This document shows, in pieces, positions 50,945-60,159 of a DNA stretch of 64,000 bases. The translations under genes were made by a program, and so were the position numbers. Where the stretch lies: the NCBI GenBank assembly GCA_038213435.1, contig JBBQTI010000014.1, positions 18,711-82,710 of the forward strand, in the 5' to 3' direction. The DNA is from PALSA-610 sp038213435. GTDB lineage: Bacteria > Actinomycetota > Acidimicrobiia > IMCC26256 > PALSA-610. Each line of letters begins with the position of its first letter. The first letter of the stretch is position 1. Below the pieces are notes generated by a model. That model saw only the letters and a program-made list of their open reading frames with translations, had not been told where the DNA came from and made no database searches.

Positions 50945-52255
50945 TTAGGGGTCGACGTCGAGCCGGACCAGATCCGCGTCGGTCTCTCGTCGGACGACGA
51001 GGCGCGCCGAGCCATCGCGCACGAACACGACCGCCGGTCGGGTCACTTTGTTGTAGTTGGACGCCAGCGAGTGGCCGTACGCGCCCGTGACCGGTGTCGC
51101 CAGAACCTCGCCGACCGCGAGGTCGCTCGGCAACGGGGTGTCGCGAACGACGATGTCACCCTGCTCGCAGTGCTTGCCCGCAATCGTCACGAGCGCCGGC
51201 CGATCGGAGGTCGCACGCGCGGGCAAGAACGCCTCGTAGCGCGCGCCGTACGTGACCGGCCGCAGGTTGTCGCTCATGCCGCCATCCACCGCGACGTATG
51301 TGCGAACGCCGTCGATCGCCTTGATCGTGCCGATGGTGTAGAGCGTGATGCCCGCCGGTGCGACGATCGACCGACCGGGTTCGGTGAGCAGTTGTGGGCG
51401 CGATCGCACGCCCGAGTCGGCGAGCGCCTTGCCGACCGCCTCGTGGACGGCGGTCGCATACTGCTCGATCGTGGGCGGTGTGTCCCGGGACAGATAGCGC
51501 ACACCGAGGCCGCCGCCGAGGTTGAGCTCGTCGACCGGCGCACCGACCTCGACCTCGATCGCCCGGACGAGGCCGACCATCTTGTCGACCGCGCGTTCGA
51601 ACGAATCGAGCCGGAACACCTGCGATCCGATGTGACAGTGCACACCCGCGAACCGCAGCACGCCACGCCCGACAACGCGCCGCACGGCCGCCAGCGCCTC
51701 GCCACTGTCGAGACCGAACCCGAACTTCGAGTCCTCGGTGCCGGTCTCGATGTACTCGTGTGTATGTGCTTCGACACCTGGAGTGACGCGTATATGCACC
51801 CGCGGCGTGGGCAACCCGCCCGCTACCAGCGTCTCGAGCCGTCCGAGCTCGTCGGCCGAGTCGATTGCGATACGGCCGACACCCGCCTCGAGCGCGCTGC
51901 GCAGTTCGGCACTCGACTTGTTGTTGCCGTGGAACACGATCCGGTCGGGCGGGAACCCCGCGGCCCGGGCGACATACAGCTCGCCGCCGCTCGCGACATC
52001 GAGGTGCAAACCTTCCTCGCGCACGAGGCGCGCCATCGCGACGCACAGGAACGCCTTGCTCGCGTACGCCACACCATCCCCGAACGCGGAGCGATAGGCG
52101 CGGCACCGAGCGCGGATGTCGGCTTCGTCATAAACGTACAGCGGTGTGCCGAACCGCTCGGCCAGCGACGCGAGGTCGACACCCGCAATTGCGACCCGAC
52201 CGGCGGCGTCGAGCGTCGCCGACGCCGGGAGCAGCGAGGCGTCGAACGCGGTCAC
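50945..52255 (-). CDS. lysA: Diaminopimelate decarboxylase
   Basis: 436 aa PLP enzyme of the alanine-racemase-like fold. PLP Lys in VAYASKAFLC, HIGSQVF, GGGLGVRY, EPGRSIVAPAG and the partner-active-site Cys in GKHCEQGD. Makes lysine from meso-diaminopimelate, the last step of lysine synthesis. ATG overlaps the argS stop (ATGA). First amino-acid gene of the operon, as in other actinobacteria. Confidence 0.95.
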   Translation of the reverse strand: MTAFDASLLPASATLDAAGRVAIAGVDLASLAERFGTPLYVYDEADIRARCRAYRSAFGDGVAYASKAFLCVAMARLVREEGLHLDVASGGELYVARAAGFPPDRIVFHGNNKSSAELRSALEAGVGRIAIDSADELGRLETLVAGGLPTPRVHIRVTPGVEAHTHEYIETGTEDSKFGFGLDSGEALAAVRRVVGRGVLRFAGVHCHIGSQVFRLDSFERAVDKMVGLVRAIEVEVGAPVDELNLGGGLGVRYLSRDTPPTIEQYATAVHEAVGKALADSGVRSRPQLLTEPGRSIVAPAGITLYTIGTIKAIDGVRTYVAVDGGMSDNLRPVTYGARYEAFLPARATSDRPALVTIAGKHCEQGDIVVRDTPLPSDLAVGEVLATPVTGAYGHSLASNYNKVTRPAVVFVRDGSARLVVRRETDADLVRLDVDP

Positions 52256-53919
52256 GCGTCAGCTTCGTCGTCGGCGTCCTCGTCGTCACGATCGAGCCGC
52301 GACATCTCGTCGGGCGCGTGCACACCGAGCACCGCAAGCGCGTTCGCGAGCCCGATCCGACAGGCTTCGTTGAGCCAGAGCCGCGCCTGGGTCAGCTGCG
52401 CGTCGTCGGAGAGCACCTTGCAGTCCCGATAGAAGCCGTGGAACACGCCCGCGAAATCTCGCGCCCAGGTGCTGATCTTCTGCGGCGCGCGCAACTCGGC
52501 CGCTTCGTGAATCGCATCGGGATAGTTGGCGAGCGCGCGCAGCAGTTCGGCCTCGCGCTCGTGAACGAGCGTCGAGAGGTCGACCTCGGCGAGCGACTTG
52601 CGTACGACGCCTGCGCTCTCGGCTTTCCGGCCGATCGACGCGATCCGCGCGTGCGCGTATTGCACGTAGTACACGGGGTTCTCGCGCGATTGCTCGGTCA
52701 CGACGTCGAGGTCGAACGTCTGGGCGGTGTCGATGCCCTGCAGCAGGAAGGTCATGCGCGCGACGTCGGGATCGACCTCGTCGAGGATGTCGGCGAGCGT
52801 CACGATATTGCCGGTCCGCCTCGACATGCGGACTTCGCGGCCCTCCCTCACCACCTTCACGAACTGCCCGAGAATGATCTCCGGCTCGCCGGCCGCGAAG
52901 CCGAGCGCTTCCATACCCGCCTGCAACGACTTCACCTGTCCGTGATGATCGGCGCCCCAGATGTCGATCAGGTGCGTGAAGCCGCGCCGGAACTTGTCAC
53001 GGTGGTAGGCGAGGTCGTTGCAGAGATACGTCGTATTGCCGTCGCTGCGTACGAGCACGCGGTCGCGCTGATCGCCGAATTCGCTGGAACGCAGCCAGCG
53101 GGCACCGTCGCGCTCGTAGACGAAACCCTTCGCCGTGAGCTGCGAGAGCACGTCGAACACCTCGCCGCGTTCGTGCAATGTGCGCTCGGAGAACCAGGTG
53201 TCGAACTGCACACCGACCCGCGCGAGGTCGTCCTTCAGGCTCTGAACGACGAGGCGGTGGCCCCACTCGGACGCATCCTCGGGCGTGACGTCGTCGCCGA
53301 GCTCGGCGTGCAGTCGCGCCGCCATGTCGACGAGGTACTGGCCCTGGTACCCGTCCTCGGGCGGTTCGATGCCCCGGTAGCGCGCGTAGAGCGAATCGCG
53401 GAATTTGTCGAGCTGGGCTCCGGCGTCGTTGAGGTAGTACTCGCGGTGCACCTCGGCGCCCTGCGCCGCGAGCAGGTTCGCGATCGCATCGCCGACCGCG
53501 ACCCAGCGCCCACCGCCCGCGTGCAAAGGCCCGGTGGGATTGGCCGAGACGAACTCGAGGTTGATCCGCCGGCCCGCGAGCACGGTCGAGCGGCCGTATT
53601 GCTCCCCCGCCGCGACCACATCCCGCAGGACGTCGTACAACCACGTCGGCGCGAGAAAGAGATTGAGGAAGCCGGGCCCGGCAATCTCGACCTTGGCGAG
53701 ATGCGCGACGGCATCGGCCTCGAGCGCGACCTTGACCCGTTGCGCGACATCGATCGGTTTGGCGCCGACAACACGGTTGAGTTGCAGCGCCACATTCGAA
53801 GCCCAGTCGCCATGGTCACGGCTCCGAGCGGGGTCGAGACCGATGCCACCGGGCGGCTCGGGGAGACCGGCCCGCTCGAGCGCGCGACCGAGCGCCGTCC
53901 GAAGGTCGTCTCGAATCAT
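52252..53919 (-). CDS. argS: Arginyl-tRNA synthetase
   Basis: 555 aa class I synthetase. The HIGH-type motif reads NPTGPLHAGGGRW (second His replaced by Gly, as in mycobacterial ArgRS with HIGG), the KMSKS region is degenerate (RMSRRTGN), and the C-terminal anticodon domain contains YYVQYAHARIAS. An N-terminal additional domain (ALERAGLPEPPGG) binds tRNA. Leads the argS-lysA unit; 209 bases upstream separate it from the divergent GGDEF gene. Confidence 0.95.
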   Translation of the reverse strand: MIRDDLRTALGRALERAGLPEPPGGIGLDPARSRDHGDWASNVALQLNRVVGAKPIDVAQRVKVALEADAVAHLAKVEIAGPGFLNLFLAPTWLYDVLRDVVAAGEQYGRSTVLAGRRINLEFVSANPTGPLHAGGGRWVAVGDAIANLLAAQGAEVHREYYLNDAGAQLDKFRDSLYARYRGIEPPEDGYQGQYLVDMAARLHAELGDDVTPEDASEWGHRLVVQSLKDDLARVGVQFDTWFSERTLHERGEVFDVLSQLTAKGFVYERDGARWLRSSEFGDQRDRVLVRSDGNTTYLCNDLAYHRDKFRRGFTHLIDIWGADHHGQVKSLQAGMEALGFAAGEPEIILGQFVKVVREGREVRMSRRTGNIVTLADILDEVDPDVARMTFLLQGIDTAQTFDLDVVTEQSRENPVYYVQYAHARIASIGRKAESAGVVRKSLAEVDLSTLVHEREAELLRALANYPDAIHEAAELRAPQKISTWARDFAGVFHGFYRDCKVLSDDAQLTQARLWLNEACRIGLANALAVLGVHAPDEMSRLDRDDEDADDEADA

Positions 53920-54041
53920 GGGGGCATCACCACGGCGACTGGATCACGGAGACTGGCACAAGATTCGCTCGGGGGTGAGCGGATCGTACATTGTCGCCAA
54001 CGTGACACCTTGTCCTGTTTCACGCGAGGCGCGCGCATCAC

Positions 54042-54047
54042 TATGCT
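54042..54047 (+). promoter_or_regulatory. Possible -10 element for the GGDEF operon
   Basis: TATGCT, 81 bases before the GTG start, with TTTCAC (54018-54023) at an 18-base spacer as a weak -35. It lies in the 209-base argS/GGDEF divergent region, where nothing else stands out. Confidence 0.35.
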
Positions 54048-54128
54048 GAGCGAGCAAGCGGGGACGGGGTTCATACGGGGGCGGCGCGCCAAGTCGCGGT
54101 GCCGTTGCGATGGTCCAGGGAGGGCATC

Positions 54129-55010
54129 GTGTCGCAACAGTCGGGTATCGCTCGTGGGCTGGGGGCGCTGTTCCCCGGTCCCACGGGCCACCGCGCGACG
54201 GACTCCGCCTCGGCCGGCTCCGACGCTCCCAGCGGGGTAATGCGGATGAATGCGCTCGGCGACGACTTCGCCTCAGCGGTTGCCACGAGCGAATCGGGCA
54301 TCGCACTCATCTACAAGGCTCTCGACGCGCTCGTCGAGCAGTTCGCGCTCGATGATGCGGCCGTGGTGATCGAGGAAGCGAGCCTCGGCCAGCAGGTGTT
54401 CTGTGCCGGCCGTCGCCCGCTCGGCGCCGACGACGAGGAGCTGCTCGTCTCCGCGCCGGGCCTCTACACCCGCCCCGCGCTCGACGACCACACCTTCGAT
54501 CGGTCGATGATGCTGACCCTGTGCGTCTTGGCGCTCCGTCTCGACGCGTTGAGGTACGACGCATGGCACGACGCCCTCACGGGCCTGTACGACCGTCGCA
54601 GCTTCGACCGCCTGCTCGAGATGGCGGTCGCGCGCAGCAGCCGATACGGCTGGCCGTTCACGCTGGTGATTCTCGACCTCGACCACTTCAAGATCATCAA
54701 CGACGAGCAGGGCCACCAAGCGGGCGACGCCGTACTGCGCGATCTCGGCGAACGCTTCCGGCGGGCGCTGCGATTCGGTGACAACGCGGGCCGGATCGGC
54801 GGCGACGAGTTCGCGATGATTCTCCCGAACACGGAACCCGACCTCGTTCCGGCGTTGCTCGACCGTGTGCGCCGGGCCGAGGGTGTCGAAAGCCCATGCC
54901 CCGGTTTCTCGTTCGGAGTGGCGCAGTGCCCGCAGGAGGCGACCGAATTCGACAAGCTCGTGCAACTCGCCGACGCGCGGCTCTACGAAGCGAAGCAGGC
55001 CACGCGATGA
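54129..55010 (+). CDS. GGDEF diguanylate cyclase
   Basis: 293 aa. C-terminal GGDEF domain with YDAWHDALTGLYDRRSFDRLL, VILDLDHFKIINDEQGH, intact GGDEF (224-228) and an inhibitory I-site RFGD five residues before it, so it should make c-di-GMP and be product-inhibited. The N-terminal 120 residues resemble a degenerate GAF-like sensor (FALDDAAVVIEEASLG, SMMLTLCVLAL). No membrane segment. GTG 54129 has GGAGG four bases upstream. The stop overlaps the next gene (ATGA). Confidence 0.88.
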   Translation: MSQQSGIARGLGALFPGPTGHRATDSASAGSDAPSGVMRMNALGDDFASAVATSESGIALIYKALDALVEQFALDDAAVVIEEASLGQQVFCAGRRPLGADDEELLVSAPGLYTRPALDDHTFDRSMMLTLCVLALRLDALRYDAWHDALTGLYDRRSFDRLLEMAVARSSRYGWPFTLVILDLDHFKIINDEQGHQAGDAVLRDLGERFRRALRFGDNAGRIGGDEFAMILPNTEPDLVPALLDRVRRAEGVESPCPGFSFGVAQCPQEATEFDKLVQLADARLYEAKQATR

Positions 55011-55750
55011 GCCGGCCGACGCGCGTCGAAGCGGTGTGGTCGATCGACGATCTCGAGCTCGAGCTACGCAAGCTCCCCGGCGTACGTTCAGCAGGCTTCG
55101 ACGAATTCGACGACGTGTTGCTCGTGCAGCTGCACGTCGTGGATCGCCAGCAGAAACTCGATCACCCGGACCGCAGCGACCAGCCCGTGCCGGTTTCCGC
55201 GTCGCGCATCGCGGCACGGCACTCCGACCGCCCGGTCACGGTAGAGATCGTGCGGTGGCGCAACGCACCGCCGGTCGAGCCACCGCTCCTTGCCCCCGCG
55301 TCATCCGAGACGGTCGAGACGGCCGAGACCGACACCGACGAGATCGCCGCAACCCGCCCGGCCGCGATCACAGGGACCGGCGAGCCCGCCCGAGCCCGGC
55401 TGCTCGCGGTGCTCGCGTTTCCCGACACCGACGAGCTCGAAGTCCACCTCGTCTTCGACGGCAGGCGCACCATCGGTCGCGCGCCCGTGAGCAACGGGAT
55501 AGAAGGCGCAGTCGTCGCGACCATCGACGCCGTCCGCGACCTCGGCACCGGGATCGACGCACGCATCGTCTGGGCGCGCGCGGTCGAAGATGTGGGCGAC
55601 GGCAACCGGAGTGTCGTCGCCGTGGCACTCGACGGCGTCGACGCCCGCTCCCCGGTGCGTTACGGGTTGTCTACGGGAACGAGCCTGATCGACGCGGCGG
55701 CGCGCGCCACGCTCGACGCGCTCAATCGCCGTCTGAGCCGCGCGCTCTAG
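55007..55750 (+). CDS. Hypothetical protein coupled to the GGDEF gene
   Basis: 247 aa, not recognised. Residues 1-45 (IDDLELELRKLPGVRSAGFDEFDDVLLVQLHV) look like a small ferredoxin-like alpha/beta module; a Thr/Ala/Glu-rich linker follows; the C-terminal 110 residues (RARLLAVLAFPDTDELEVHLVFDGRRTIGRA ... LSTGTSLIDAAARATLDALNRRL) resemble another alpha/beta domain. ATGA overlap with the cyclase gene suggests a partner or effector in the same pathway. Confidence 0.65.
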   Translation: MSRPTRVEAVWSIDDLELELRKLPGVRSAGFDEFDDVLLVQLHVVDRQQKLDHPDRSDQPVPVSASRIAARHSDRPVTVEIVRWRNAPPVEPPLLAPASSETVETAETDTDEIAATRPAAITGTGEPARARLLAVLAFPDTDELEVHLVFDGRRTIGRAPVSNGIEGAVVATIDAVRDLGTGIDARIVWARAVEDVGDGNRSVVAVALDGVDARSPVRYGLSTGTSLIDAAARATLDALNRRLSRAL

Positions 55751-55942
55751 TTATCCGCGGGAGGGTGACGGGTCCGTCGGGCCCGCCCGACGCAGGAGCA
55801 CGTGCGCGGCGGCCACGGCGGCGCGCAGATCGACGTCGCTCAACCGCCAAGTTTGCGCGAGATGGGCGAACACGCGGTCGTCGCCGACGCCACGGGCCAG
55901 CAACACTCGCGCGGCGATGACCGGTGCTACATCACGACCCAT
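55751..55942 (-). CDS. Small helical hypothetical protein
   Basis: 63 aa, mostly helical (VGDDRVFAHLAQTW, LRAAVAAAHVLLRR). Convergent with the previous gene, its stop directly adjoining. No Shine-Dalgarno of note and no family recognised; GC-rich random frames of this length are common, so it may not be real. Confidence 0.4.
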   Translation of the reverse strand: MGRDVAPVIAARVLLARGVGDDRVFAHLAQTWRLSDVDLRAAVAAAHVLLRRAGPTDPSPSRG

Positions 55943-56054
55943 GTCGGTTAGATCGGCGTCGATCCCACCGACGTGAGGGGCGACACGCTCAATTGAACGG
56001 GCGCCTACCGGGCGTAATGCGAATCTTCTGCCCGTATGCCGGGGTGGGACGTCG

Positions 56055-56528
56055 TTAGCGGCCGGTGTCGCCGTCGACGAGCTCCCGCAGGATGTCTGCG
56101 TGTCCGGCGTGGCGCGCAGTCTCTTCGAGAAGGTGCATCAACACCCAGCGGAGGTTCACGATCGTCTCGTCGCCGACCTCGCGACACGCATCGTCCAACG
56201 ACGCGGCCGAGACCACGGCGTCGACGCGCTCCCATGTCGCACGGTACGCGTCGATACACGCGTCGACGGAGTCTCCGGGGCGGACTGAGTCATCGAGGAT
56301 CGTCGGATCCAAACCCGCGAACCGCTGCTCGATCCACAGGTCCTCAGCTCTGGCCATGTGCTTCACCAGCCACAGCAACGTTGTTCCGCTAGGGACGAAT
56401 TCGCGCCGGGCATCGTCGTCACTGACACCAGCGATCTTCCGCACGAACGAGTCCCGTTGATACTGCAACAGTGCGAGCAGCGTCTCGCGTTCGCCGGCCG
56501 CATGCCGAGGAGGCTTCTCATCGGCCAT
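56055..56528 (-). CDS. DinB-family protein
   Basis: 157 aa four-helix bundle. His ligands of the DinB/MST metal site appear in TTLLWLVKHMARAEDLW and HLLEETARHAGHADILREL. This group (often 'DUF664/DinB') includes mycothiol-dependent transferases and many unknown enzymes. ATG 56528; the upstream open frame is antisense to the transporter gene. Substrate unknown. Confidence 0.85.
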   Translation of the reverse strand: MADEKPPRHAAGERETLLALLQYQRDSFVRKIAGVSDDDARREFVPSGTTLLWLVKHMARAEDLWIEQRFAGLDPTILDDSVRPGDSVDACIDAYRATWERVDAVVSAASLDDACREVGDETIVNLRWVLMHLLEETARHAGHADILRELVDGDTGR

Positions 56529-56708
56529 ACGGCCAACGATAGATGGCCATAGCACGCGCCGATCCAAGGGCGGTCGTCGATGCGGATCTGTCGGCGATAG
56601 CGCAGGGCACTGAGGCCGGCGTTCTGAAACGGAACCCTGATGCAGGTTTGGCGGACAGATGCTAAGAACTGTCCGCGTGAACCGGGAGTACGGCGCGAGG
56701 GGGCGTTG

Positions 56709-58085
56709 ATGCGGCTTCGTGCAGGAGCGTTCGTCGTGGTCCTGTCGCTGCTCGCCGCGGCCTGCGGGTCTCGCGAGAGCGGCCCTCCGCCCGGCCTCGA
56801 GGGCGTCGCGGCGGGCGCGCCTGCCGCCCAGGGCCGCGTGGCGCCGGCACAAGTGACGGTAGGGACGCTCAAACCCGGGTGCGGGAAGCGCACGCCGGCC
56901 CGAGGTACCACCACCGAGAAGGGTGTCACCGACACGAGCATCACCATCGGTGTCATCTCCGACAAGTCCGGGGTGGTCGCGGTTCCGACAGCCGGTATCG
57001 ACGGCTCGGTCGAGGCCTTCGTTCAGTTCTGCAACAGCCTGGGCGGGATCAACGGGCGCCGGCTGGTACTCAAGCACTACGACTCGAAGATCCTCAACGA
57101 GGCCGACGCGATGAAGCAGGCCTGCGAGGACAACATCTTTGCTCTGGTCGGTTCGGGTTCCGTAGTCGACGATCCCGGCGCGGTGACGATGGTGCAGTGC
57201 AAGCTCGTCGAAGTAGCCGCCTACACCGCCACGTACGTCAAAGGTCTTTCGCCGCGCGTCTTTCAGCCGGTCCCGAATCCCGGCACGTCGTATCCCGTCG
57301 GCGCGGGACTGTTCATCGCCAAGCGCTTCCCGGACGCGGTCAAGAAGGCTGCGATCATGTGGCCGAACCTGCCGGTCGGTCGCACGCAGGCCGCCCGTCA
57401 GCGCGACGCGTACCAGCTGACTGCCGGTTTCAATTTCGTGTACTCGAATCCGACGGACGTGCTGGTGCAGGCGTGGAGCCCGATTGTCAGCGCGCTCGGC
57501 GACAAGCGCGTCGAATGGGTCACCGACATCACCACGCTCTCCGAGGTGGAGCATCTTCTCCAATCGATGAGTGATGCCGGCCTGCAGCCGGACGTCGTCG
57601 ACCTCGGCCAGCAGTACTACGACGAGAGCTTCCCCGGGAAGCCCGGCACCGAAGGGGCGCTCGTGCTCACCAACACCGCGCCGTTCGAGGAAGCGGACCA
57701 GAACCCGGCCCTGCAGGTGTACCTGCAATGGTTGAAGAAGGCGTCACCGAAGACGCCTCCGACCACGCTTGGCGTACAGGCGTTCTCGGCCGGCCTGTTG
57801 TTCGCGCAGGCCGCGGCCGCACTCGGCTCGAACCTCTCCCGGGAGGCGCTGATCACCCAACTCGAGGCGATCAAGAAATGGGATGGCGGCGGCCTGCAGG
57901 CGCCGACGAATCCCGGTGACAACAAGGGCTTGTCCTGCTTCCTCTACATGCAGGTGAAGGGCGACAAGTTCGTCCGTTACTGGCCGGAGAAGCCGACCGA
58001 CGGCACGGGCGGCTTCGACTGCGACCCGAAGTACTCGGTGTCCCTGAGCACCCGATACGAACCGCTCCCGCCCGGGTTCGGATGA
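56709..58085 (+). CDS. ABC transporter substrate-binding lipoprotein (LivJ/K type)
   Basis: 458 aa. Lipoprotein signal with LLAAAC (Cys about residue 19). Then the Peripla_BP_6 fold: TDTSITIGVISDKSG, FCNSLGGINGRRLVLK, ALVGSGSVVDD and LGVQAFSAGLLFAQAAA. Five other cysteines are unusual (CGKRTP, QFCNS, KQACEDN, MVQCKL, LSCFLY). It delivers a branched-chain amino acid, amide or similar ligand to the membrane fusion encoded next. The start is ATG 56709, 22 bases beyond an alternative in-frame upstream region. Confidence 0.87.
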   Translation: MRLRAGAFVVVLSLLAAACGSRESGPPPGLEGVAAGAPAAQGRVAPAQVTVGTLKPGCGKRTPARGTTTEKGVTDTSITIGVISDKSGVVAVPTAGIDGSVEAFVQFCNSLGGINGRRLVLKHYDSKILNEADAMKQACEDNIFALVGSGSVVDDPGAVTMVQCKLVEVAAYTATYVKGLSPRVFQPVPNPGTSYPVGAGLFIAKRFPDAVKKAAIMWPNLPVGRTQAARQRDAYQLTAGFNFVYSNPTDVLVQAWSPIVSALGDKRVEWVTDITTLSEVEHLLQSMSDAGLQPDVVDLGQQYYDESFPGKPGTEGALVLTNTAPFEEADQNPALQVYLQWLKKASPKTPPTTLGVQAFSAGLLFAQAAAALGSNLSREALITQLEAIKKWDGGGLQAPTNPGDNKGLSCFLYMQVKGDKFVRYWPEKPTDGTGGFDCDPKYSVSLSTRYEPLPPGFG

Positions 58086-58122
58086 TCGCCATGACCGTCA
58101 CCCTGTCCGTCGAAGGCCTGCG

Positions 58123-60159
58123 ATGAGCGAGTTCTTGCGCTACACGATCTTCGGATTCGCATTCGCCGGCATCTATTTCATCGCCGCGAGCGGCCTCGTC
58201 GTGACCTACACCACGTCAGGGATCTTCAACTTCGCCCACGGCGCGGTGGCGATGCTCGCCGCCTTCACCTATTGGGAGCTGCGGATCCAGCACCACTGGG
58301 CCGCACCCTTTGCACTCGGCGTCGTGGTGTTCGTGCTGGCACCGATCCTCGGAGTCGTGATCGAGCGGCTGATCATGCGCAACCTCGGCGGCGCGGCCAC
58401 GATCACGAATATCGTCGTCACGATCGGGCTGCTCGTCACGCTGCTCGGCGTCGGGTCGGTGGTGTGGGCACCGACCAAGTTCGCGGTCACGCCGTCGCTT
58501 CCACGGTTCTTCCAGGCGGACGTGATCACCATTGCAGGGGCGCCCATCCCGTGGCACTACCTGTTCGTCCTGGTGCTGTCGGTCATCGTGGCCGGTGGTC
58601 TCTGGGTGTTGCTCAACCGGACGCGGCTCGGTATCGCGATGCGAGCCGTTGTCGACGACCGGAACCTCGCCCGGCTCAACGGTGACCGCCCCGACATTCC
58701 CTCGATCGCAAGTTGGATCGTGGGCTCGATGCTGGCGGCGCTGGCCGGTGTGCTGTTGGCGCCGATTCTTGCGCTCGACGTCGCGCGCCTCACCCTGCTG
58801 GTGATCAACGCGTACGCGGTCGCCATCGTGGGCCGATTGCGCAGCCTGCCACTCACCGCATTGGGCGCGGTGATTCTCGGCCTTTCCCTCAATTACTTCG
58901 ATTGGGGCCTGACCAAGCTGCACCGCATTCCGGTCGTGGTGCAGAGCATCCACAATTCGCTGCCGATCATCATGCTGTTCGTCGTCCTGCTCCTGCTCCC
59001 CCAGGACCGCGCACGCCTGACCGCCAACCTGCAGTCGCGAGAGGGCGCGCCGATACCGTCGTGGCGGACCGCGATCGTGACCGGCGGCGCGTTCATCGTC
59101 GTCGCATGGGTCGCCGAAGGTCTGATCCACGGCGCGCTGTTGCGAGCGGCCGGTCAGGGCCTCGCACTGGCAATCATCATGTTGTCGCTCGTGTTGCTGA
59201 TCGGGTACGCAGGCCAGATCTCGCTGGCGCAGTTGGCCTTTGCCGGGCTGGGCGTGCTCGCCGCGACGTGGCTTCCGGGTCAGCTTGGCGCGTCACCCGT
59301 GGGACTGCTCGTCGCCGCAGGCTTCGCGGGCCTGGTGGGCGCGATCGTCGCCCTGCCGTGCCTGCGGCTGCGCGACCTTTATCTCGCGTTGGGCACGATG
59401 GCGTTCGCGCTCGTGGTCGAACAGAACGTGCTCGGTCAGATCCACGGGTTCGACACCGACAGCAAGGCCTTCGCCCGGTGGAGTCCGCTCGAGAGCGACC
59501 GGGCCTACTTCGTTGCGATCGCCGCCGTCTTCGTGCTGCTGGCCTGGCTGGTGATCGCGTTGCGGCGCGGCGAGTTCGGCCGCCGGCTGCAGGCCATGAA
59601 GGACAGCCCGGCCGCGTGCACGACACTCGGACTGAACCTGACTCTCACCAAGGTGCAGGTGTTCGCGCTCGCGTCGGCCATGGCAGGGATCGGTGGGTTC
59701 CTCCTCGCGGGCTGGAAGGGCACCGTCGGCAAGGACGACTTCAGCCTGTTGACGGGGACGCTCTCCGCGCTGCCGGTGTTGTTGCTCGCGGTGGTCGGGG
59801 GCATCACCGCAGTGTCGGGGGCGATGGTCGGCGCGCTGTTGCTGGTGGCAATGCCCCAGATCGCCAACGATTACCCATCACTCAACAACTTCATGATCCT
59901 TCTCCCCGGCCTCGTCGGTATCAGCCTGGCCCGGAACCCTGACGGTCTCGTGAGCGAGGCACGCATGGGCGCTCGCGCGCTGCACCGGGTGATCACCGGG
60001 CGGCGCGCGGCGGCGCGCGCCGGCCCTGGGTCACGTGCCGGCTCGACGCGCGTCGTCCCCGAGCTGATCGGCCTCGGTGGTCCCGTCACGACCGGCGAGC
60101 TCGTCGCGCTCGATCGAGGACTGGGTGTCACCGCGGAGGGCTGTCGTGGCACTGCTTGA
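58123..60159 (+). CDS. Fused LivH-LivM permease of a branched-chain amino-acid-type ABC transporter
   Basis: 678 aa, about 18 membrane helices. Residues 1-300 are LivH-like (GLVVTYTTSGIFNFAHGAVAML, the GxFNFAHG motif) and residues 340-640 are LivM-like (LIGYAGQISLAQLAFAGLGVLAA, GLNLTLTKVQVFALASAMAGIGG). Usually these are two proteins. The final 45 residues are an Ala/Arg/Gly-rich cytoplasmic tail. Overlaps the ATPase gene by 14 bases. Likely partner of the substrate-binding lipoprotein. Confidence 0.9.
   Translation: MSEFLRYTIFGFAFAGIYFIAASGLVVTYTTSGIFNFAHGAVAMLAAFTYWELRIQHHWAAPFALGVVVFVLAPILGVVIERLIMRNLGGAATITNIVVTIGLLVTLLGVGSVVWAPTKFAVTPSLPRFFQADVITIAGAPIPWHYLFVLVLSVIVAGGLWVLLNRTRLGIAMRAVVDDRNLARLNGDRPDIPSIASWIVGSMLAALAGVLLAPILALDVARLTLLVINAYAVAIVGRLRSLPLTALGAVILGLSLNYFDWGLTKLHRIPVVVQSIHNSLPIIMLFVVLLLLPQDRARLTANLQSREGAPIPSWRTAIVTGGAFIVVAWVAEGLIHGALLRAAGQGLALAIIMLSLVLLIGYAGQISLAQLAFAGLGVLAATWLPGQLGASPVGLLVAAGFAGLVGAIVALPCLRLRDLYLALGTMAFALVVEQNVLGQIHGFDTDSKAFARWSPLESDRAYFVAIAAVFVLLAWLVIALRRGEFGRRLQAMKDSPAACTTLGLNLTLTKVQVFALASAMAGIGGFLLAGWKGTVGKDDFSLLTGTLSALPVLLLAVVGGITAVSGAMVGALLLVAMPQIANDYPSLNNFMILLPGLVGISLARNPDGLVSEARMGARALHRVITGRRAAARAGPGSRAGSTRVVPELIGLGGPVTTGELVALDRGLGVTAEGCRGTA

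Noticed and set aside
52252..53919. Degenerate HIGH and KMSKS motifs in ArgRS as a sign of inactivity
   Set aside because: The HAGG and RMSRR forms are normal for actinobacterial arginyl-tRNA synthetases.
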